From: an uncultured Exiguobacterium sp.
GTDB lineage: Bacteria > Bacillota > Bacilli > Exiguobacteriales > Exiguobacteriaceae
Direction of reading: 5' to 3'
Length of the DNA stretch: 64,000 nt
Assembly: GCA_913775715.1 (NCBI GenBank)
Contig: CAJYMC010000007.1
Span: 1,612,001 to 1,676,000 of the forward strand
Shown here: positions 36,346 through 44,787 of the stretch, one piece after another
How the letters are laid out: each line of letters starts with the position of its first letter
Position numbering within the stretch: the stretch's first letter is position 1
Program-made: the position numbers and the translations under genes
Notes under the pieces: model-generated
What the model was told of the DNA's origin: nothing
The model's input: only the letters and a program-made list of their open reading frames with translations
Databases searched by the model: none

Positions 36346-37608
36346 TTATTGATTGTTTGCTTCGATTTGTTGCTTGATTTGTTTAACAGCGTCATCAGCT
36401 GATTTTTGTGCGTCTTGTTTGTTCGTTGCAACAAGTTGAAGTGCTGCTGCCATTGGCTCCCAAACTTGACCCATCTCAGCGATGTTCGGCATTGGTACAC
36501 CGTTTTTCGCTTGTGCGAAGACTGCCGCCGCAACTTCGTTATCCTTGATTGCTGCATCTTCTTGAAGTTCAGTGACTGGTGGGATCTCATTGTATTTCTC
36601 GAACATCGCTTTTGCGTTGTCTTTACCAGTGAGAGAAGCCAAGAACTTCTCAGCCCACTCTGCATTTTCCGAGTATGCTGAAATCGCATATGTTTTTACA
36701 CCAACGAATGTTTTGATCGGCTCACCGTTTGGAAGTTTTGGAAGCTCAGAAGCTCCAAGGTTGATGCCTTTATCTTTATAACCAGCGACAGCCCATGGTC
36801 CGTTCATGACAGCTGCAGCCTTTTTATCACCGAAGAGTTGGTCCATAGCTTGACCACCGCCACCACCGATGAGACCTTTCGGGAAGAGACCTTCTTTATA
36901 CCATTTACCGATGTAATCCATTCCTTCGACTGCACCTTTATTGTTCAAGCCGATATCCGCTGGATCCAATTTGCCGCCATTGTCTTTGAAGACATAACCG
37001 CCGTATCCACCGATTGGACCATGTGCGAAGTAGAAGTTATCCCATAAAGCGAGGAAGCCGTACTTCCCGTCTTTTTTCTTTTCAGTAGATAGTTTGTATA
37101 AGTCATCCATTGAAGCTGGCGCTTCTTTTAATTCATCTTTATTGAAAAGGAGGATTGGTGTTTCAATGGCTTTCGGATATCCGTAGACTTTACCGTCAAA
37201 CGTTACTGCTGATTTTGCTGTATCGATGAACGGCTCAAGTGCTTTTTCTCCATCTTTGAGTTCAGCGATCAACCCTTGGTCAACGACTGTACCGATCTGG
37301 TCGTGAGGAAGAAGCATGATATCTGGTCCTTTACCTGCTGGTCCGTCAAGTGCTACTTTCTTTTGCTGATCCGTCATTTTGACTTCTTTGACTTCAACTT
37401 TCACGCCTTCTTTTTTCTCAAACGCTTTAGCTGCCGCTTTTGTCGTTTCAGCTTTGTCAGTATCTTCCCAAACGACGATTTTAGATGGTTTTTTGCTACC
37501 TGATTCTGAAGATGAAGAATCAGAGTCTGATCCACCACCACATGCTGCAAGTGCACCCATTGCCATGACAGATACAGAAAGACCTGCTACGAATTTTTTC
37601 ATTTCCAT
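36346..37608 (-). CDS. malE: Maltose/maltodextrin-binding lipoprotein
   Basis: 420-residue extracellular solute-binding protein (family 1). Lipoprotein signal MEMKKFVAGLSVSVMAMGAL ends in the lipobox LAAC, followed by a Gly/Ser/Asp-rich linker. The mature part has KIVVWEDTDKAETTKAAAKA and VMNGPWAVAGYKDKGINLG, typical of MalE-type proteins. GGGAGG lies 11 nt before the ATG. It is the first gene of the operon malE-malF-malG-amylase-malR, with a sigma-A promoter and cre/operator sites upstream. Confidence 0.9.
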   Translation of the reverse strand: MEMKKFVAGLSVSVMAMGALAACGGGSDSDSSSSESGSKKPSKIVVWEDTDKAETTKAAAKAFEKKEGVKVEVKEVKMTDQQKKVALDGPAGKGPDIMLLPHDQIGTVVDQGLIAELKDGEKALEPFIDTAKSAVTFDGKVYGYPKAIETPILLFNKDELKEAPASMDDLYKLSTEKKKDGKYGFLALWDNFYFAHGPIGGYGGYVFKDNGGKLDPADIGLNNKGAVEGMDYIGKWYKEGLFPKGLIGGGGGQAMDQLFGDKKAAAVMNGPWAVAGYKDKGINLGASELPKLPNGEPIKTFVGVKTYAISAYSENAEWAEKFLASLTGKDNAKAMFEKYNEIPPVTELQEDAAIKDNEVAAAVFAQAKNGVPMPNIAEMGQVWEPMAAALQLVATNKQDAQKSADDAVKQIKQQIEANNQ

Positions 37609-37654
37609 GATTGAAATTTCCTCCCCAAGTTAACTTATGAATGATAAGTTTTAA

Positions 37655-37669
37655 TGCACAACGTTTGCA
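37655..37669. promoter_or_regulatory. Degenerate MalR-type operator in the malE leader
   Basis: Minus strand TGCAAACGTTGTGCA: one good half (TGCAAACG) with the other half shifted by one base. Possible auxiliary operator. Confidence 0.35.
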
Positions 37670-37709
37670 TAAAGGCACAACCATTTTCTCATGATAACAA
37701 CCGAGTGGT

Positions 37710-37723
37710 TGTAAGCGTTTTAT
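37710..37723. promoter_or_regulatory. cre site before malE (13/14 match)
   Basis: TGTAAGCGTTTTAT matches the cre consensus except one base and abuts the perfect site at 37723-37736, both just downstream of the malE start point. Confidence 0.6.
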
Positions 37724-37736
37724 GAAAACGTTTGCA
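37723..37736. promoter_or_regulatory. Consensus cre / operator before malE
   Basis: TGAAAACGTTTGCA matches TGWAARCGYTWNCW at all 14 positions and contains a MalR-like half site (CGTTTGCA). Located about 10-23 nt after the predicted malE transcription start. Confidence 0.75.
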
Positions 37737-37752
37737 TCACCTTTACATTTTT

Positions 37753-37780
37753 ATTATACAATCTAAAATCCTTTTGACAA
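37753..37780 (-). promoter_or_regulatory. malE operon promoter
   Basis: Minus-strand TTGTCA (37775-37780), 16-bp spacer, TATAAT (37753-37758). The leader to the malE ATG is about 140 nt and contains the cre/operator sites. Confidence 0.8.
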
Positions 37781-37874
37781 GACCTTTTAATCAATTATTT
37801 TCTTACATTTCAAAAACTTTTTAATTCTGATTTCATTATTTGAATCAAATGCTGGATTGGATAAGCAAACAAAA

Positions 37875-37888
37875 AGAAAACGTTTTCA
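37875..37888. promoter_or_regulatory. cre-like palindrome upstream of the neopullulanase gene
   Basis: AGAAAACGTTTTCA, 13 of 14 to the cre consensus, with a perfect 12-bp palindrome GAAAACGTTTTC at its core. Confidence 0.6.
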
Positions 37889-37908
37889 TTTTTATTGTTT
37901 GCACAACA

Positions 37909-37928
37909 TGATGCAAACGATTGCATCA
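37909..37928. promoter_or_regulatory. Extended MalR-type operator
   Basis: TGATGCAAACGATTGCATCA: arms TGATGCAA/TTGCATCA are perfectly complementary around ACGA. The core TGCAAACGATTGCA is the reverse complement of the mapA operator. Confidence 0.75.
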
Positions 37929-37973
37929 TACTCTCGACTTTTATCAGGAATCCTTGATTTCATGGGATTGCAA

Positions 37974-38002
37974 TTGACTTTAAGAAAGCGCTTTACTATT
38001 CT
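37974..38002 (+). promoter_or_regulatory. Neopullulanase gene promoter
   Basis: TTGACT (37974-37979), 17-bp spacer, TATTCT (37997-38002). Operators lie on both sides (37909-37928 and 38028-38041). The spacer contains the palindrome-like AAGAAAGCGCTTTAC. Confidence 0.6.
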
Positions 38003-38027
38003 TAGGTCGAAGACATAATCAATACGA

Positions 38028-38041
38028 TGCAAGCGATTGCG
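38028..38041. promoter_or_regulatory. MalR-type operator in the neopullulanase leader
   Basis: TGCAAGCGATTGCG, 13 of 14 to TGCAANCGNTTGCA, directly before the ribosome binding site AAGGAG. Confidence 0.6.
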
Positions 38042-38057
38042 TTAAGGAGTGACTGCC

Positions 38058-39845
38058 ATGTTCAAAGAAGCTGTGTTTCACCGTGCGATGTCTCCCTTCG
38101 TCTATAAGTATGACGAGCGAACGATCCACATCCGTTTACAAACAAAAAAAAATGACGTTGATCGCGTCGATTTGATTTGGGGCGATCCGTATGATTGGCA
38201 TACTGAAAACCCAGATGCTGCCGACTGGAACTTTGATCCCTCGAAATCGAACTACTGGAATACATTCGAAACGCCGATGAAGCGTAGTGGCTCTGATGAA
38301 CTATATGATTATTGGTTCATTGATGTCGTTCCACCCTTCCGTCGTCTACGATATGGTTTCCGTCTCCATGACGGTGCGACAAGTCAAGTCTTTACAGAAC
38401 GTGGATGGTTCGATGAAAAACCACTTGATGATACCGGCTACTATTTCTGTGTGCCGTTCCTCAATGCAGTCGATGTATTCTCGGCTCCGGATTGGGTCCA
38501 GGATACGGTTTGGTATCAAATCTTCCCAGACCGCTTCGCAAATGGCGATACGACGAACGATCCGGCTGGTACACTTCCATGGAACAGCACGGCACCAACG
38601 ACGACGAATCTCTTCGGTGGAGATTTCCAGGGTGTCATCGATCATATCGACTACCTTGTTGAGCTCGGTATTACCGGCATTTACTTCTGTCCGATCTTCT
38701 TGGCGAAATCGAATCATAAATACGATACGATTGATTACTTAGAAATTGATCCACAGTTCGGCACGAAAGAAAAATTCAAGGAAATGGTTGATTTGTTACA
38801 TGCACATGGTATTCGTATCATGCTAGATGCCGTCTTTAATCACGCTGGCTTCCACCATAAAGCCTTTGCTGATATCCGTGAACATGGTAGTCATTCGACA
38901 TATAAGGAATGGTTCCACTTGCGCGATTTCCCACTCGTTACCGAACCGCTACCGAACTACGATACATTTGCTTTCGTACCTGAGATGCCGAAATTCAATA
39001 CCGAGAACGATGAAGTAAAGTCATACTTACTCCATGTCGCCCGCTATTGGGTCGAGGAATTCGGAATCGATGGCTGGCGACTCGACGTCGCCAACGAGGT
39101 CGATCACGCATTTTGGCGTGATTTCCGTCAAGTCGTCAAGGAAGTCAACCCTGACACGTATATCCTTGGTGAAATTTGGCATGACTCACAGGAATGGTTG
39201 CTCGGTGACCAGTTTGACGCCGTCATGAACTATCCATTTACGAATGCTGCTTTGAATTTCTTTGCTTTAGATAAGACTAAAGCAACTTCGTATGCGAACG
39301 ATATGTCGCATGTATTGTTCTCAAACACGATGAATGTCAATGAAGTGACCTTTAATTTAATCGGTTCACACGATACACCACGTGCGTTGACGCGTGCTGG
39401 CAATAACAAACAAAAGCTTCGTCTTCTCTTGTTATCGATGTTGACGTTCTCGGGTAGTCCCGTCATCTATTATGGTGATGAAATCGGTCTCGATGGCGAT
39501 CAAGATCCAGGCTGTCGGAAATGCATGCCATGGGATCCAGAGGAGCAGGATCAGGAGTTATTCGCCTATACGCGACACTTGTTACAGCTTCGAAAGCAGC
39601 ATAAGACGCTTGCGAACCAAGGTCACATTTCTTTCGTTCATGCGAATGATGAGACGAATACGATCATCATGCGTCGCATGAGCCCGGAAGGATTGTATTA
39701 TATCTACTTCAACAATTCAGATGTTCCTGTTTCGTTGACCGCTCCACAAGCTGGTCGAGGGCTTGATTTATTGACGAACACGCACCAGCAGACACTTGAT
39801 GTTTCTCTCCCCGCGTATTCTGGAACGATCGTTCAAGTCTTATAA
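38058..39845 (+). CDS. Cytoplasmic neopullulanase / cyclomaltodextrinase (GH13)
   Basis: Hydrolyses imported maltodextrins or cyclodextrins to maltose for the phosphorylase. 595 residues without a signal peptide, with the N-terminal CBM34-like domain (to about residue 125) typical of neopullulanase/maltogenic amylase. The barrel follows from VWYQIFPDRFANGD, with regions I LDAVFNHAG, II DGWRLDVANEV (nucleophile Asp), III ILGEIWHDS (Glu) and IV LIGSHDTPR (Asp). The ATG at 38058 is 8 nt after AAGGAG; an in-frame GTG at 38049 overlaps that site. It is divergent from malE and shares its operators. Confidence 0.88.
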   Translation: MFKEAVFHRAMSPFVYKYDERTIHIRLQTKKNDVDRVDLIWGDPYDWHTENPDAADWNFDPSKSNYWNTFETPMKRSGSDELYDYWFIDVVPPFRRLRYGFRLHDGATSQVFTERGWFDEKPLDDTGYYFCVPFLNAVDVFSAPDWVQDTVWYQIFPDRFANGDTTNDPAGTLPWNSTAPTTTNLFGGDFQGVIDHIDYLVELGITGIYFCPIFLAKSNHKYDTIDYLEIDPQFGTKEKFKEMVDLLHAHGIRIMLDAVFNHAGFHHKAFADIREHGSHSTYKEWFHLRDFPLVTEPLPNYDTFAFVPEMPKFNTENDEVKSYLLHVARYWVEEFGIDGWRLDVANEVDHAFWRDFRQVVKEVNPDTYILGEIWHDSQEWLLGDQFDAVMNYPFTNAALNFFALDKTKATSYANDMSHVLFSNTMNVNEVTFNLIGSHDTPRALTRAGNNKQKLRLLLLSMLTFSGSPVIYYGDEIGLDGDQDPGCRKCMPWDPEEQDQELFAYTRHLLQLRKQHKTLANQGHISFVHANDETNTIIMRRMSPEGLYYIYFNNSDVPVSLTAPQAGRGLDLLTNTHQQTLDVSLPAYSGTIVQVL

Positions 39846-39851
39846 CCACCT

Positions 39852-39904
39852 AAAAGCCTGTACACTCACCTTCTAAAAAAGAAGTTTTGTGCACAGGCTT
39901 TTTT
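39852..39904 (+). terminator. Neopullulanase gene terminator
   Basis: AAAAGCCTGT...ACAGGCTTTTTT stem, with an additional inner CTTCT/AGAAG hairpin, ending in a T run. Confidence 0.85.
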
Positions 39905-39986
39905 CTGTATCCGTTCTCCAAGATAACAACAAGTTAATGAATACCATCGAATTAGGGTATAGGGTACAGAAAGGAGGACATCCTCC

Positions 39987-41138
39987 ATGGAAATTTTCTT
40001 TTACGCCGGTCTCATCCTCATCGGCTTGTTTACGATCAGTTACTTGAGTGAACGATTTCACGTCCCGAGTATTCTGGCCTTCATCTTGATTGGAATCGTC
40101 CTTGGATTTTATTACGATCCTCCCGAAGAACTGAAACTCGGAGGAGAAGCGGGCATCATCGTCCTGTTCTTTTTACTCGGTCTAAAATTTTCAGTGGCGG
40201 ACTTGCTGATTCAGCTCCGTTCCATTTGGAAAGCAGGAGTCATCGATATTCTACTTTCGTTTGGTGGAACAATCCTGTTGACTCTATCGTTTGGCTTTTC
40301 AGTCGCAGAATCGTTTTTGATCGGCTGTGTCTTGTATGCGACGAGTTCTTCGATTTCAGCTCGACTGCTCGATCGGGAACCGGATAAACATCAGGATGTA
40401 AATCGCTTCGTGCTGTCCTTACTCGTCTTCGAAGATTTGATGGCACCAATCCTACTGACGACGGCCCCGTTCGTTTTAGGGACTGAGACGTTCTCGGTTG
40501 CCAAAATCAGCATCATCTTTTTAGGGTTCGCCTTCTTCTTCATTGCTTTAATCATCATGACGTTATTCATCCGAAGACGGAAACGTCTCGTCGATTCACT
40601 CTACCGTCATCCTGATGCCGGCATCGGAATCATCGGGTTAATCTTGTTATTTTCCGGTATCGGTATTTTATTCGGATTGTCAGAAGTACTTGGCGCCTTT
40701 ATCATCGGTATTCTGTTAACCGAACTGGATGAGACGCGTTATCTTAGACGACTAGTCACGCCGTTTCAAGACTTATTGTTACCCCTGTTCTTTATTACGT
40801 TCGGAATGTCATTCGAGTTGACTGACGGATTACCAATAGATCTATTTTTTGTTGCGCTTGTTATTTGGGGGGTCGTCTCGAAATTCTTAGTCGGTTACCT
40901 CGGTGGAAAATCCTTTGGTTTATCGAATTATCATGCGATCGAATCTGGCTTTTGTCTTGGTCCACGTGGTGAATTTTCGATTCTCTTCATCACGCTAGCC
41001 AGCGGCGTTTTCGTGACGTTGACTGGGATATATATTTTTGTTTCTGCTTTTCTTGGAATTTTACTATTCCGTATCTCTACAGGATTGACGAACCGTACAC
41101 ATGCGACCGCACGAAAAATCAAAAAGAAATTGAATTAA
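39987..41138 (+). CDS. CPA2 family cation:proton antiporter
   Basis: 383-residue membrane antiporter of the KefB/GerN/KhtU type, with about 12 helices and no C-terminal TrkA-N domain. Typical segments are VPSILAFILIGIVLGFYY, GIIVLFFLLGLKFSVADLL, SSSISARLLDREPD with LLVFEDLMAPILL, and a C-terminal GFCLGPRGEFSIL. It exchanges K+ or Na+ for H+; ion specificity cannot be told. The length and lack of a nucleotide-binding domain resemble KhtU, but the partner genes khtS/khtT are not adjacent. GGAGG lies 9 nt before the ATG. Confidence 0.85.
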   Translation: MEIFFYAGLILIGLFTISYLSERFHVPSILAFILIGIVLGFYYDPPEELKLGGEAGIIVLFFLLGLKFSVADLLIQLRSIWKAGVIDILLSFGGTILLTLSFGFSVAESFLIGCVLYATSSSISARLLDREPDKHQDVNRFVLSLLVFEDLMAPILLTTAPFVLGTETFSVAKISIIFLGFAFFFIALIIMTLFIRRRKRLVDSLYRHPDAGIGIIGLILLFSGIGILFGLSEVLGAFIIGILLTELDETRYLRRLVTPFQDLLLPLFFITFGMSFELTDGLPIDLFFVALVIWGVVSKFLVGYLGGKSFGLSNYHAIESGFCLGPRGEFSILFITLASGVFVTLTGIYIFVSAFLGILLFRISTGLTNRTHATARKIKKKLN

Positions 41139-41174
41139 AAAGACGTCGGCGCATCGTGCGTTTCCGACGTCTTT
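41138..41174. terminator. Bidirectional terminator
   Basis: AAAAGACGTCGG...CCGACGTCTTT between the convergent antiporter and enoyl-CoA hydratase genes; T-rich in both directions. Confidence 0.85.
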
Positions 41175-41195
41175 CTTCTATATATGTTCTTCGAT

Positions 41196-41969
41196 TCATC
41201 GTCCGACAAAAACAGGGCGTTTTTTTTCGATGAAGGATTCAACAGCATGACGATGGTCTTCCGTTTTTCCAGCACGTGACTGATAGATGATTTCTTGAGC
41301 AAGCATTTCCTCCAAGTTATTTTCATAACTCGCTGCTTGCAGCTGTTTGATGTACCCGATCACTTTTGTCGGACGATCTGCCAGCTGACGAGCAAAAGCT
41401 GTGACCTCTTCTCCAAATTTCTCTGATTCGATGCTTCGTGTCGCAAGATTGAGCGAAACGGCTTCGTCTGCTGATATCGTATCACCGAGTAACGCAAGCT
41501 CCGTTGCTTTTGCTGCACCGATTAGCCGAGGTAAGAAATACGGAGCTCCTGCATCCGGGACAAGACCGATATTGATGAATCCGAGCGACAATTTCGCTTC
41601 AGCGTGGACGAGCCGGAAATCGCAGGCAAGCGTCAATGATAAACCGGCACCTGCCGCTACACCATTGATGGCAGCAATCGTCGGTTTTTTTGATTTAGCA
41701 AGTGCCCGAACGACAGGATGATAATACTGCTGTAGATATTCACCATGATCGAGCTCAGGCGAGACGGTTTTTAAATCTTGTCCTGCACAAAAACCACGTC
41801 CTTCACCCGTCAAGACGATGACACGTACTTCCTCATCCTGATTCGCTTCTTCTAGAGCGTCTGCCAACTCTTCTAATAAATTCGACGTTAATGCATTCAG
41901 TTGTTTGGGTCGAGCCAGCGTTAGCGTTGCGATTTGATCCTTGACGACATAATGCATTTCTCGTTTCAT
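41196..41969 (-). CDS. Enoyl-CoA hydratase/isomerase family protein (PaaG-like)
   Basis: 257-residue crotonase-fold enzyme acting on acyl-CoA. The oxyanion-hole segments are GEGRGFCAGQDLKTV and INGVAAGAGLSLTLACDFRL. The catalytic-loop region GFINIGLVPDAGAPYFLPR has Asp at the acid position (like PaaG isomerases) rather than the Glu pair of true hydratases. It could be a 2,3-epoxyphenylacetyl-CoA or enoyl-CoA isomerase. It stands alone, without other paa genes. The promoter region contains a FadR-like inverted repeat, fitting fatty-acid degradation control. Confidence 0.82.
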   Translation of the reverse strand: MKREMHYVVKDQIATLTLARPKQLNALTSNLLEELADALEEANQDEEVRVIVLTGEGRGFCAGQDLKTVSPELDHGEYLQQYYHPVVRALAKSKKPTIAAINGVAAGAGLSLTLACDFRLVHAEAKLSLGFINIGLVPDAGAPYFLPRLIGAAKATELALLGDTISADEAVSLNLATRSIESEKFGEEVTAFARQLADRPTKVIGYIKQLQAASYENNLEEMLAQEIIYQSRAGKTEDHRHAVESFIEKKRPVFVGR

Positions 41970-41990
41970 CGGATTCCCCTACCTTTTAAA

Positions 41991-42008
41991 AATGAATGAT
42001 TGTTCATT
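41991..42008. promoter_or_regulatory. FadR (TetR-type)-like operator
   Basis: AATGAATGATTGTTCATT: arms AATGAA/TTCATT separated by 6 nt, close to the ATGAATGA...TCATTCA site of the Bacillus fatty-acid degradation repressor FadR, 22-39 nt upstream of the enoyl-CoA hydratase start. Confidence 0.5.
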
Positions 42009-42080
42009 ATGATGTATTCGTGATATTTTATGAAAATCCTTTTAAATCTCTTTTTTTTCTATGAAAGACAAAAAACCCTC

Positions 42081-42109
42081 TTTCATTATGAAAATCGAAG
42101 GCGTATAGT
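42081..42109 (+). promoter_or_regulatory. MATE gene promoter with overlapping palindrome
   Basis: TTTCAT (42081-42086), 17-bp spacer, TATAGT (42104-42109). The 13-bp palindrome TTTCATTATGAAA covers the -35 box. Related TTTTATGAAA motifs occur at 42026-42036 and 42137-42147. Confidence 0.5.
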
Positions 42110-42162
42110 TTCAAAAAGATAAAGAAACACTATTCGTTTTATGAAACAAAGGGGATTTATTT

Positions 42163-43545
42163 ATGAAAACAGTCAAGCAACCAAGCTTATTCCACATTAC
42201 GTGGCCATTATTCATCGAGATCGCATTGCATATGAGCCTCGGAATCATTGCAACGTTGATTTTAAGTTATTACTCGGATAGCGCTGCTGCGGCAGTCGGT
42301 GTATCCAATCAAATTTTGAATATCTTCATTATTCTCTTTAACATCACCTCGGTCGGTGCAACGATCATCATTGGTCAGTACCTCGGTGCAAGAAAGACGC
42401 AAAACGCTCGTCAAACGGCTCGTTCTGCTTTTGCGATTAACTTGTATACCGGTCTCATCGTTTCTCTGACCGTCGTGTTGTTCGGAAGACAACTCCTTGG
42501 ATTTTTCTCGTTAGAAGGAGAGACGCTCGTCTATGGCGAAACGTTCATTAAGATCGTTGGTCTATTCCTTTTCTTAGAAGCCATCTCATTGACACTGGGT
42601 GCGATTCTCCGGAGTCATGGATTCACTAAAAATGCTATGTACGTCACGCTACTGATGAATTTCGTTAGTGCTTTTGGTAACGTCATCGCTGTTCTTGGAC
42701 TCTTCGGCATTCCCGTTCTCGGTGTTGCTGGTGTCGCTTGGTCGATCGTCATCGCTCGGACAATCGCTGTCCTTGTCTTGTTCTTCGTCGTCTACCGGAA
42801 ACTTTCATTACGCTTTACAATTAAAGACTTGATTCATTTCAACCGTGAAGATGTGAAACGGATCATGAACATCGGAATCCCATCTGCTGGTGAAGGGATC
42901 TCGTATCAATTCTCACAACTCATCATCACAGGATTCATCGCAACAATTGGTGAAGCAGCGTTGTCTGCTCGCGTCTATGTGTCGAATATCACAATGCTTT
43001 GTTTCTTATTCACACTTGCGATCGCGCAAGGAACGCAATTACTCGTCGCACGCCAAGTTGGTGCTCAACAATTTGAACAAGCATATGGACGGGCTGTGAA
43101 AACATTAAAGATTGCTGTTTTCGCAAGCTTCATCTCAGCTGTTGCACTTGCTTCATTCGGCTCATCGATTCTATCAGCGTTCACATCGAGTCCTGAAATC
43201 ATTGCAATCGGTATCCCACTACTTTGGGCAAGTGTCATTCTTGAACCAGGTCGCGCAATGAACATCGTACTGATGGGAACTCTTAAATCGGCAGGAGATG
43301 TTCGTTTCCCTGTCGCCATCGGCATTCTATCGATGTGGGGAATCGCGGTCGTCCTCAGTTATACACTTGGTCTTGGTTTCGGTCTCGGTTTACTTGGAAT
43401 CTGGATTGCCTTCTCTGCTGACGAATGGTTCCGTGGCATTTTCGCCATGAAACGTTGGCACGGACGGAAATGGGTCCAATACTCACTCGTCAAAGGAGAA
43501 ACACATGAGCAAAACGAACGTCGAGAGGCTTCTGAAGCAGTCTAA
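42163..43545 (+). CDS. MATE family multidrug efflux transporter
   Basis: 460-residue Na+ or H+ driven exporter with 12 helices in two homologous halves: GVSNQILNIFIILFNITSVG and TIIIGQYLGARKTQNARQ in the first, YVSNITMLCFLFTLAIAQGT and LLVARQVGAQQFEQAYGR in the second. The substrate is unknown. The final helices are followed by a charged tail. Its 3' end overlaps ybaK by 41 nt, so the two are translated from one message. The upstream region has repeated TATGAAA palindromes that could bind a regulator. Confidence 0.88.
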   Translation: MKTVKQPSLFHITWPLFIEIALHMSLGIIATLILSYYSDSAAAAVGVSNQILNIFIILFNITSVGATIIIGQYLGARKTQNARQTARSAFAINLYTGLIVSLTVVLFGRQLLGFFSLEGETLVYGETFIKIVGLFLFLEAISLTLGAILRSHGFTKNAMYVTLLMNFVSAFGNVIAVLGLFGIPVLGVAGVAWSIVIARTIAVLVLFFVVYRKLSLRFTIKDLIHFNREDVKRIMNIGIPSAGEGISYQFSQLIITGFIATIGEAALSARVYVSNITMLCFLFTLAIAQGTQLLVARQVGAQQFEQAYGRAVKTLKIAVFASFISAVALASFGSSILSAFTSSPEIIAIGIPLLWASVILEPGRAMNIVLMGTLKSAGDVRFPVAIGILSMWGIAVVLSYTLGLGFGLGLLGIWIAFSADEWFRGIFAMKRWHGRKWVQYSLVKGETHEQNERREASEAV

Positions 43546-43972
43546 GATTGACTTTGAATCCCTCACTTATCCTGTTGATCTTGATGATTTATCTGCTGAA
43601 GCCGTCGCTAGAAAGATTAATTACCCCCTTTCGACCATTTTTAAAACCCTTGTTTTGAAAATGGTCGAAAATAAATATGTCTTCGTCGTCATTTCGGGGG
43701 AAGAAGAACTCTCTCTAAAGGCAGCGGCTAAAGCATTGCATTCGAAAAAAGTCGCGCTTGTTCCGATGAAGGAGTTAGAATTCCTGACTGGCTATATTCG
43801 AGGTGGTGTCTCTGCCATCGGTGCTAAGAAGAATTTTCCGGTTCTTTTATCGGATCGTGCTATCCATGAACCATTCATCATCATATCCGCTGGAAAACGT
43901 GGACATCAAGTTCGATTGAATCCTCATGACTTTTTATCTTTCACTCAGGGGATTCTCTTTATGAACGGCTGA
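43505..43972 (+). CDS. ybaK: Cys-tRNA(Pro)/Ala-tRNA deacylase, YbaK/EbsC family
   Basis: Trans-editing factor that hydrolyses mischarged Cys-tRNA(Pro). The 155-residue protein shows the YbaK domain features: STIFKTLVLKMVENKYVFVV, EEELSLKAAAKALHSKKVAL (with the conserved functional Lys in the SLK segment), GYIRGGVSAIGAKKNFPVLL and ISAGKRGHQVRLNPHDF. The binding site AAAGGAG lies inside the end of the MATE gene. Confidence 0.88.
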   Translation: MSKTNVERLLKQSKIDFESLTYPVDLDDLSAEAVARKINYPLSTIFKTLVLKMVENKYVFVVISGEEELSLKAAAKALHSKKVALVPMKELEFLTGYIRGGVSAIGAKKNFPVLLSDRAIHEPFIIISAGKRGHQVRLNPHDFLSFTQGILFMNG

Positions 43973-43989
43973 ATTCCATCTCCTAATTA

Positions 43990-43998
43990 TGGTATGAT
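43990..43998 (+). promoter_or_regulatory. Extended -10 promoter of pssA
   Basis: TGGTATGAT about 35 nt before the pssA TTG start. No clear -35; it sits just after the ybaK stop. Confidence 0.5.
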
Positions 43999-44032
43999 GA
44001 GTAGTATCGATGAAGTGGCAGGAGGAATCATT

Positions 44033-44740
44033 TTGTGGAAAGATCGTGTTCGTAATTCAATACCCAACCTATTTACGTTCGGAAATCTGTATTGTGGTTT
44101 TTTAGCCATCGTCATGGCAGCAAAAGGTGATTTTCAAAATGCCACCTTACTAATCGTCATCGCGATGATGCTTGATAGTCTAGACGGACGTCTTGCTCGG
44201 ATGCTTGGTGTAGCAGGCGACTTCGGAAAAGAACTGGACTCATTAGCAGATATCGTGACATTCGGTGTCGCACCTGCAATGATGGCCTACTATACGTATT
44301 TCTATGAATTCGGAGAAGTTGGTTTACTAATCTCTGCTCTGTTCCCGTTGTTTGGCGCATTTCGTCTTGCCCGGTTTAATTTATCGGCAACGAATGTGGC
44401 ATCTGCTTATTTTTCAGGTGTACCGATTACAGCGGCAGGTGGTATTTTGGCTGTCGTCACGTTGTTTAGCGGACGAATGAACGACTTGATGGTCCCACTC
44501 GTCTTTACAGGTCTTGCCTTCTTGATGGTCAGTCGTGTCAAGATTCCAAGCTTTAAAGACATTCCCGTTCCGCGCCATACGTTCGTCATCACCTTTACGT
44601 TGCTGTACGTGACGTATGTCATGATTGCTCGTAGCAATGAGTGGTCGACGTTTTGGTTCGTTGCTGTTCCGTTGTATATCGCGTTTCTCCTTTTTTCGTT
44701 CATCAAAAAGAAGAAGCAAAAACAACATTCAAACGGATGA
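44033..44740 (+). CDS. pssA: CDP-diacylglycerol-serine O-phosphatidyltransferase
   Basis: Makes phosphatidylserine, the substrate of Psd (24 kb), for phosphatidylethanolamine synthesis. 235 residues with several membrane helices and the complete CDP-alcohol phosphotransferase signature DG-x2-AR-x8-G-x3-D-x3-D in LDGRLARMLGVAGDFGKELD. N-terminal SIPNLFTFGNLYCGF is typical of PssA. The start codon is TTG at 44033, 7 nt after GGAGG. The frame extends upstream to 43994 but across the promoter. Confidence 0.92.
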   Translation: MWKDRVRNSIPNLFTFGNLYCGFLAIVMAAKGDFQNATLLIVIAMMLDSLDGRLARMLGVAGDFGKELDSLADIVTFGVAPAMMAYYTYFYEFGEVGLLISALFPLFGAFRLARFNLSATNVASAYFSGVPITAAGGILAVVTLFSGRMNDLMVPLVFTGLAFLMVSRVKIPSFKDIPVPRHTFVITFTLLYVTYVMIARSNEWSTFWFVAVPLYIAFLLFSFIKKKKQKQHSNG

Positions 44741-44743
44741 TAG

Positions 44744-44787
44744 AAAGTGGTTCGGTTTCTCTTGCGAGAAGCCGGACCACTTTTTTT
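44744..44787 (+). terminator. pssA terminator
   Basis: AAAGTGGTTCGGTTTCTC pairs with GAGAAGCCGGACCACTTT around TTGC, followed by seven T. Confidence 0.92.
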
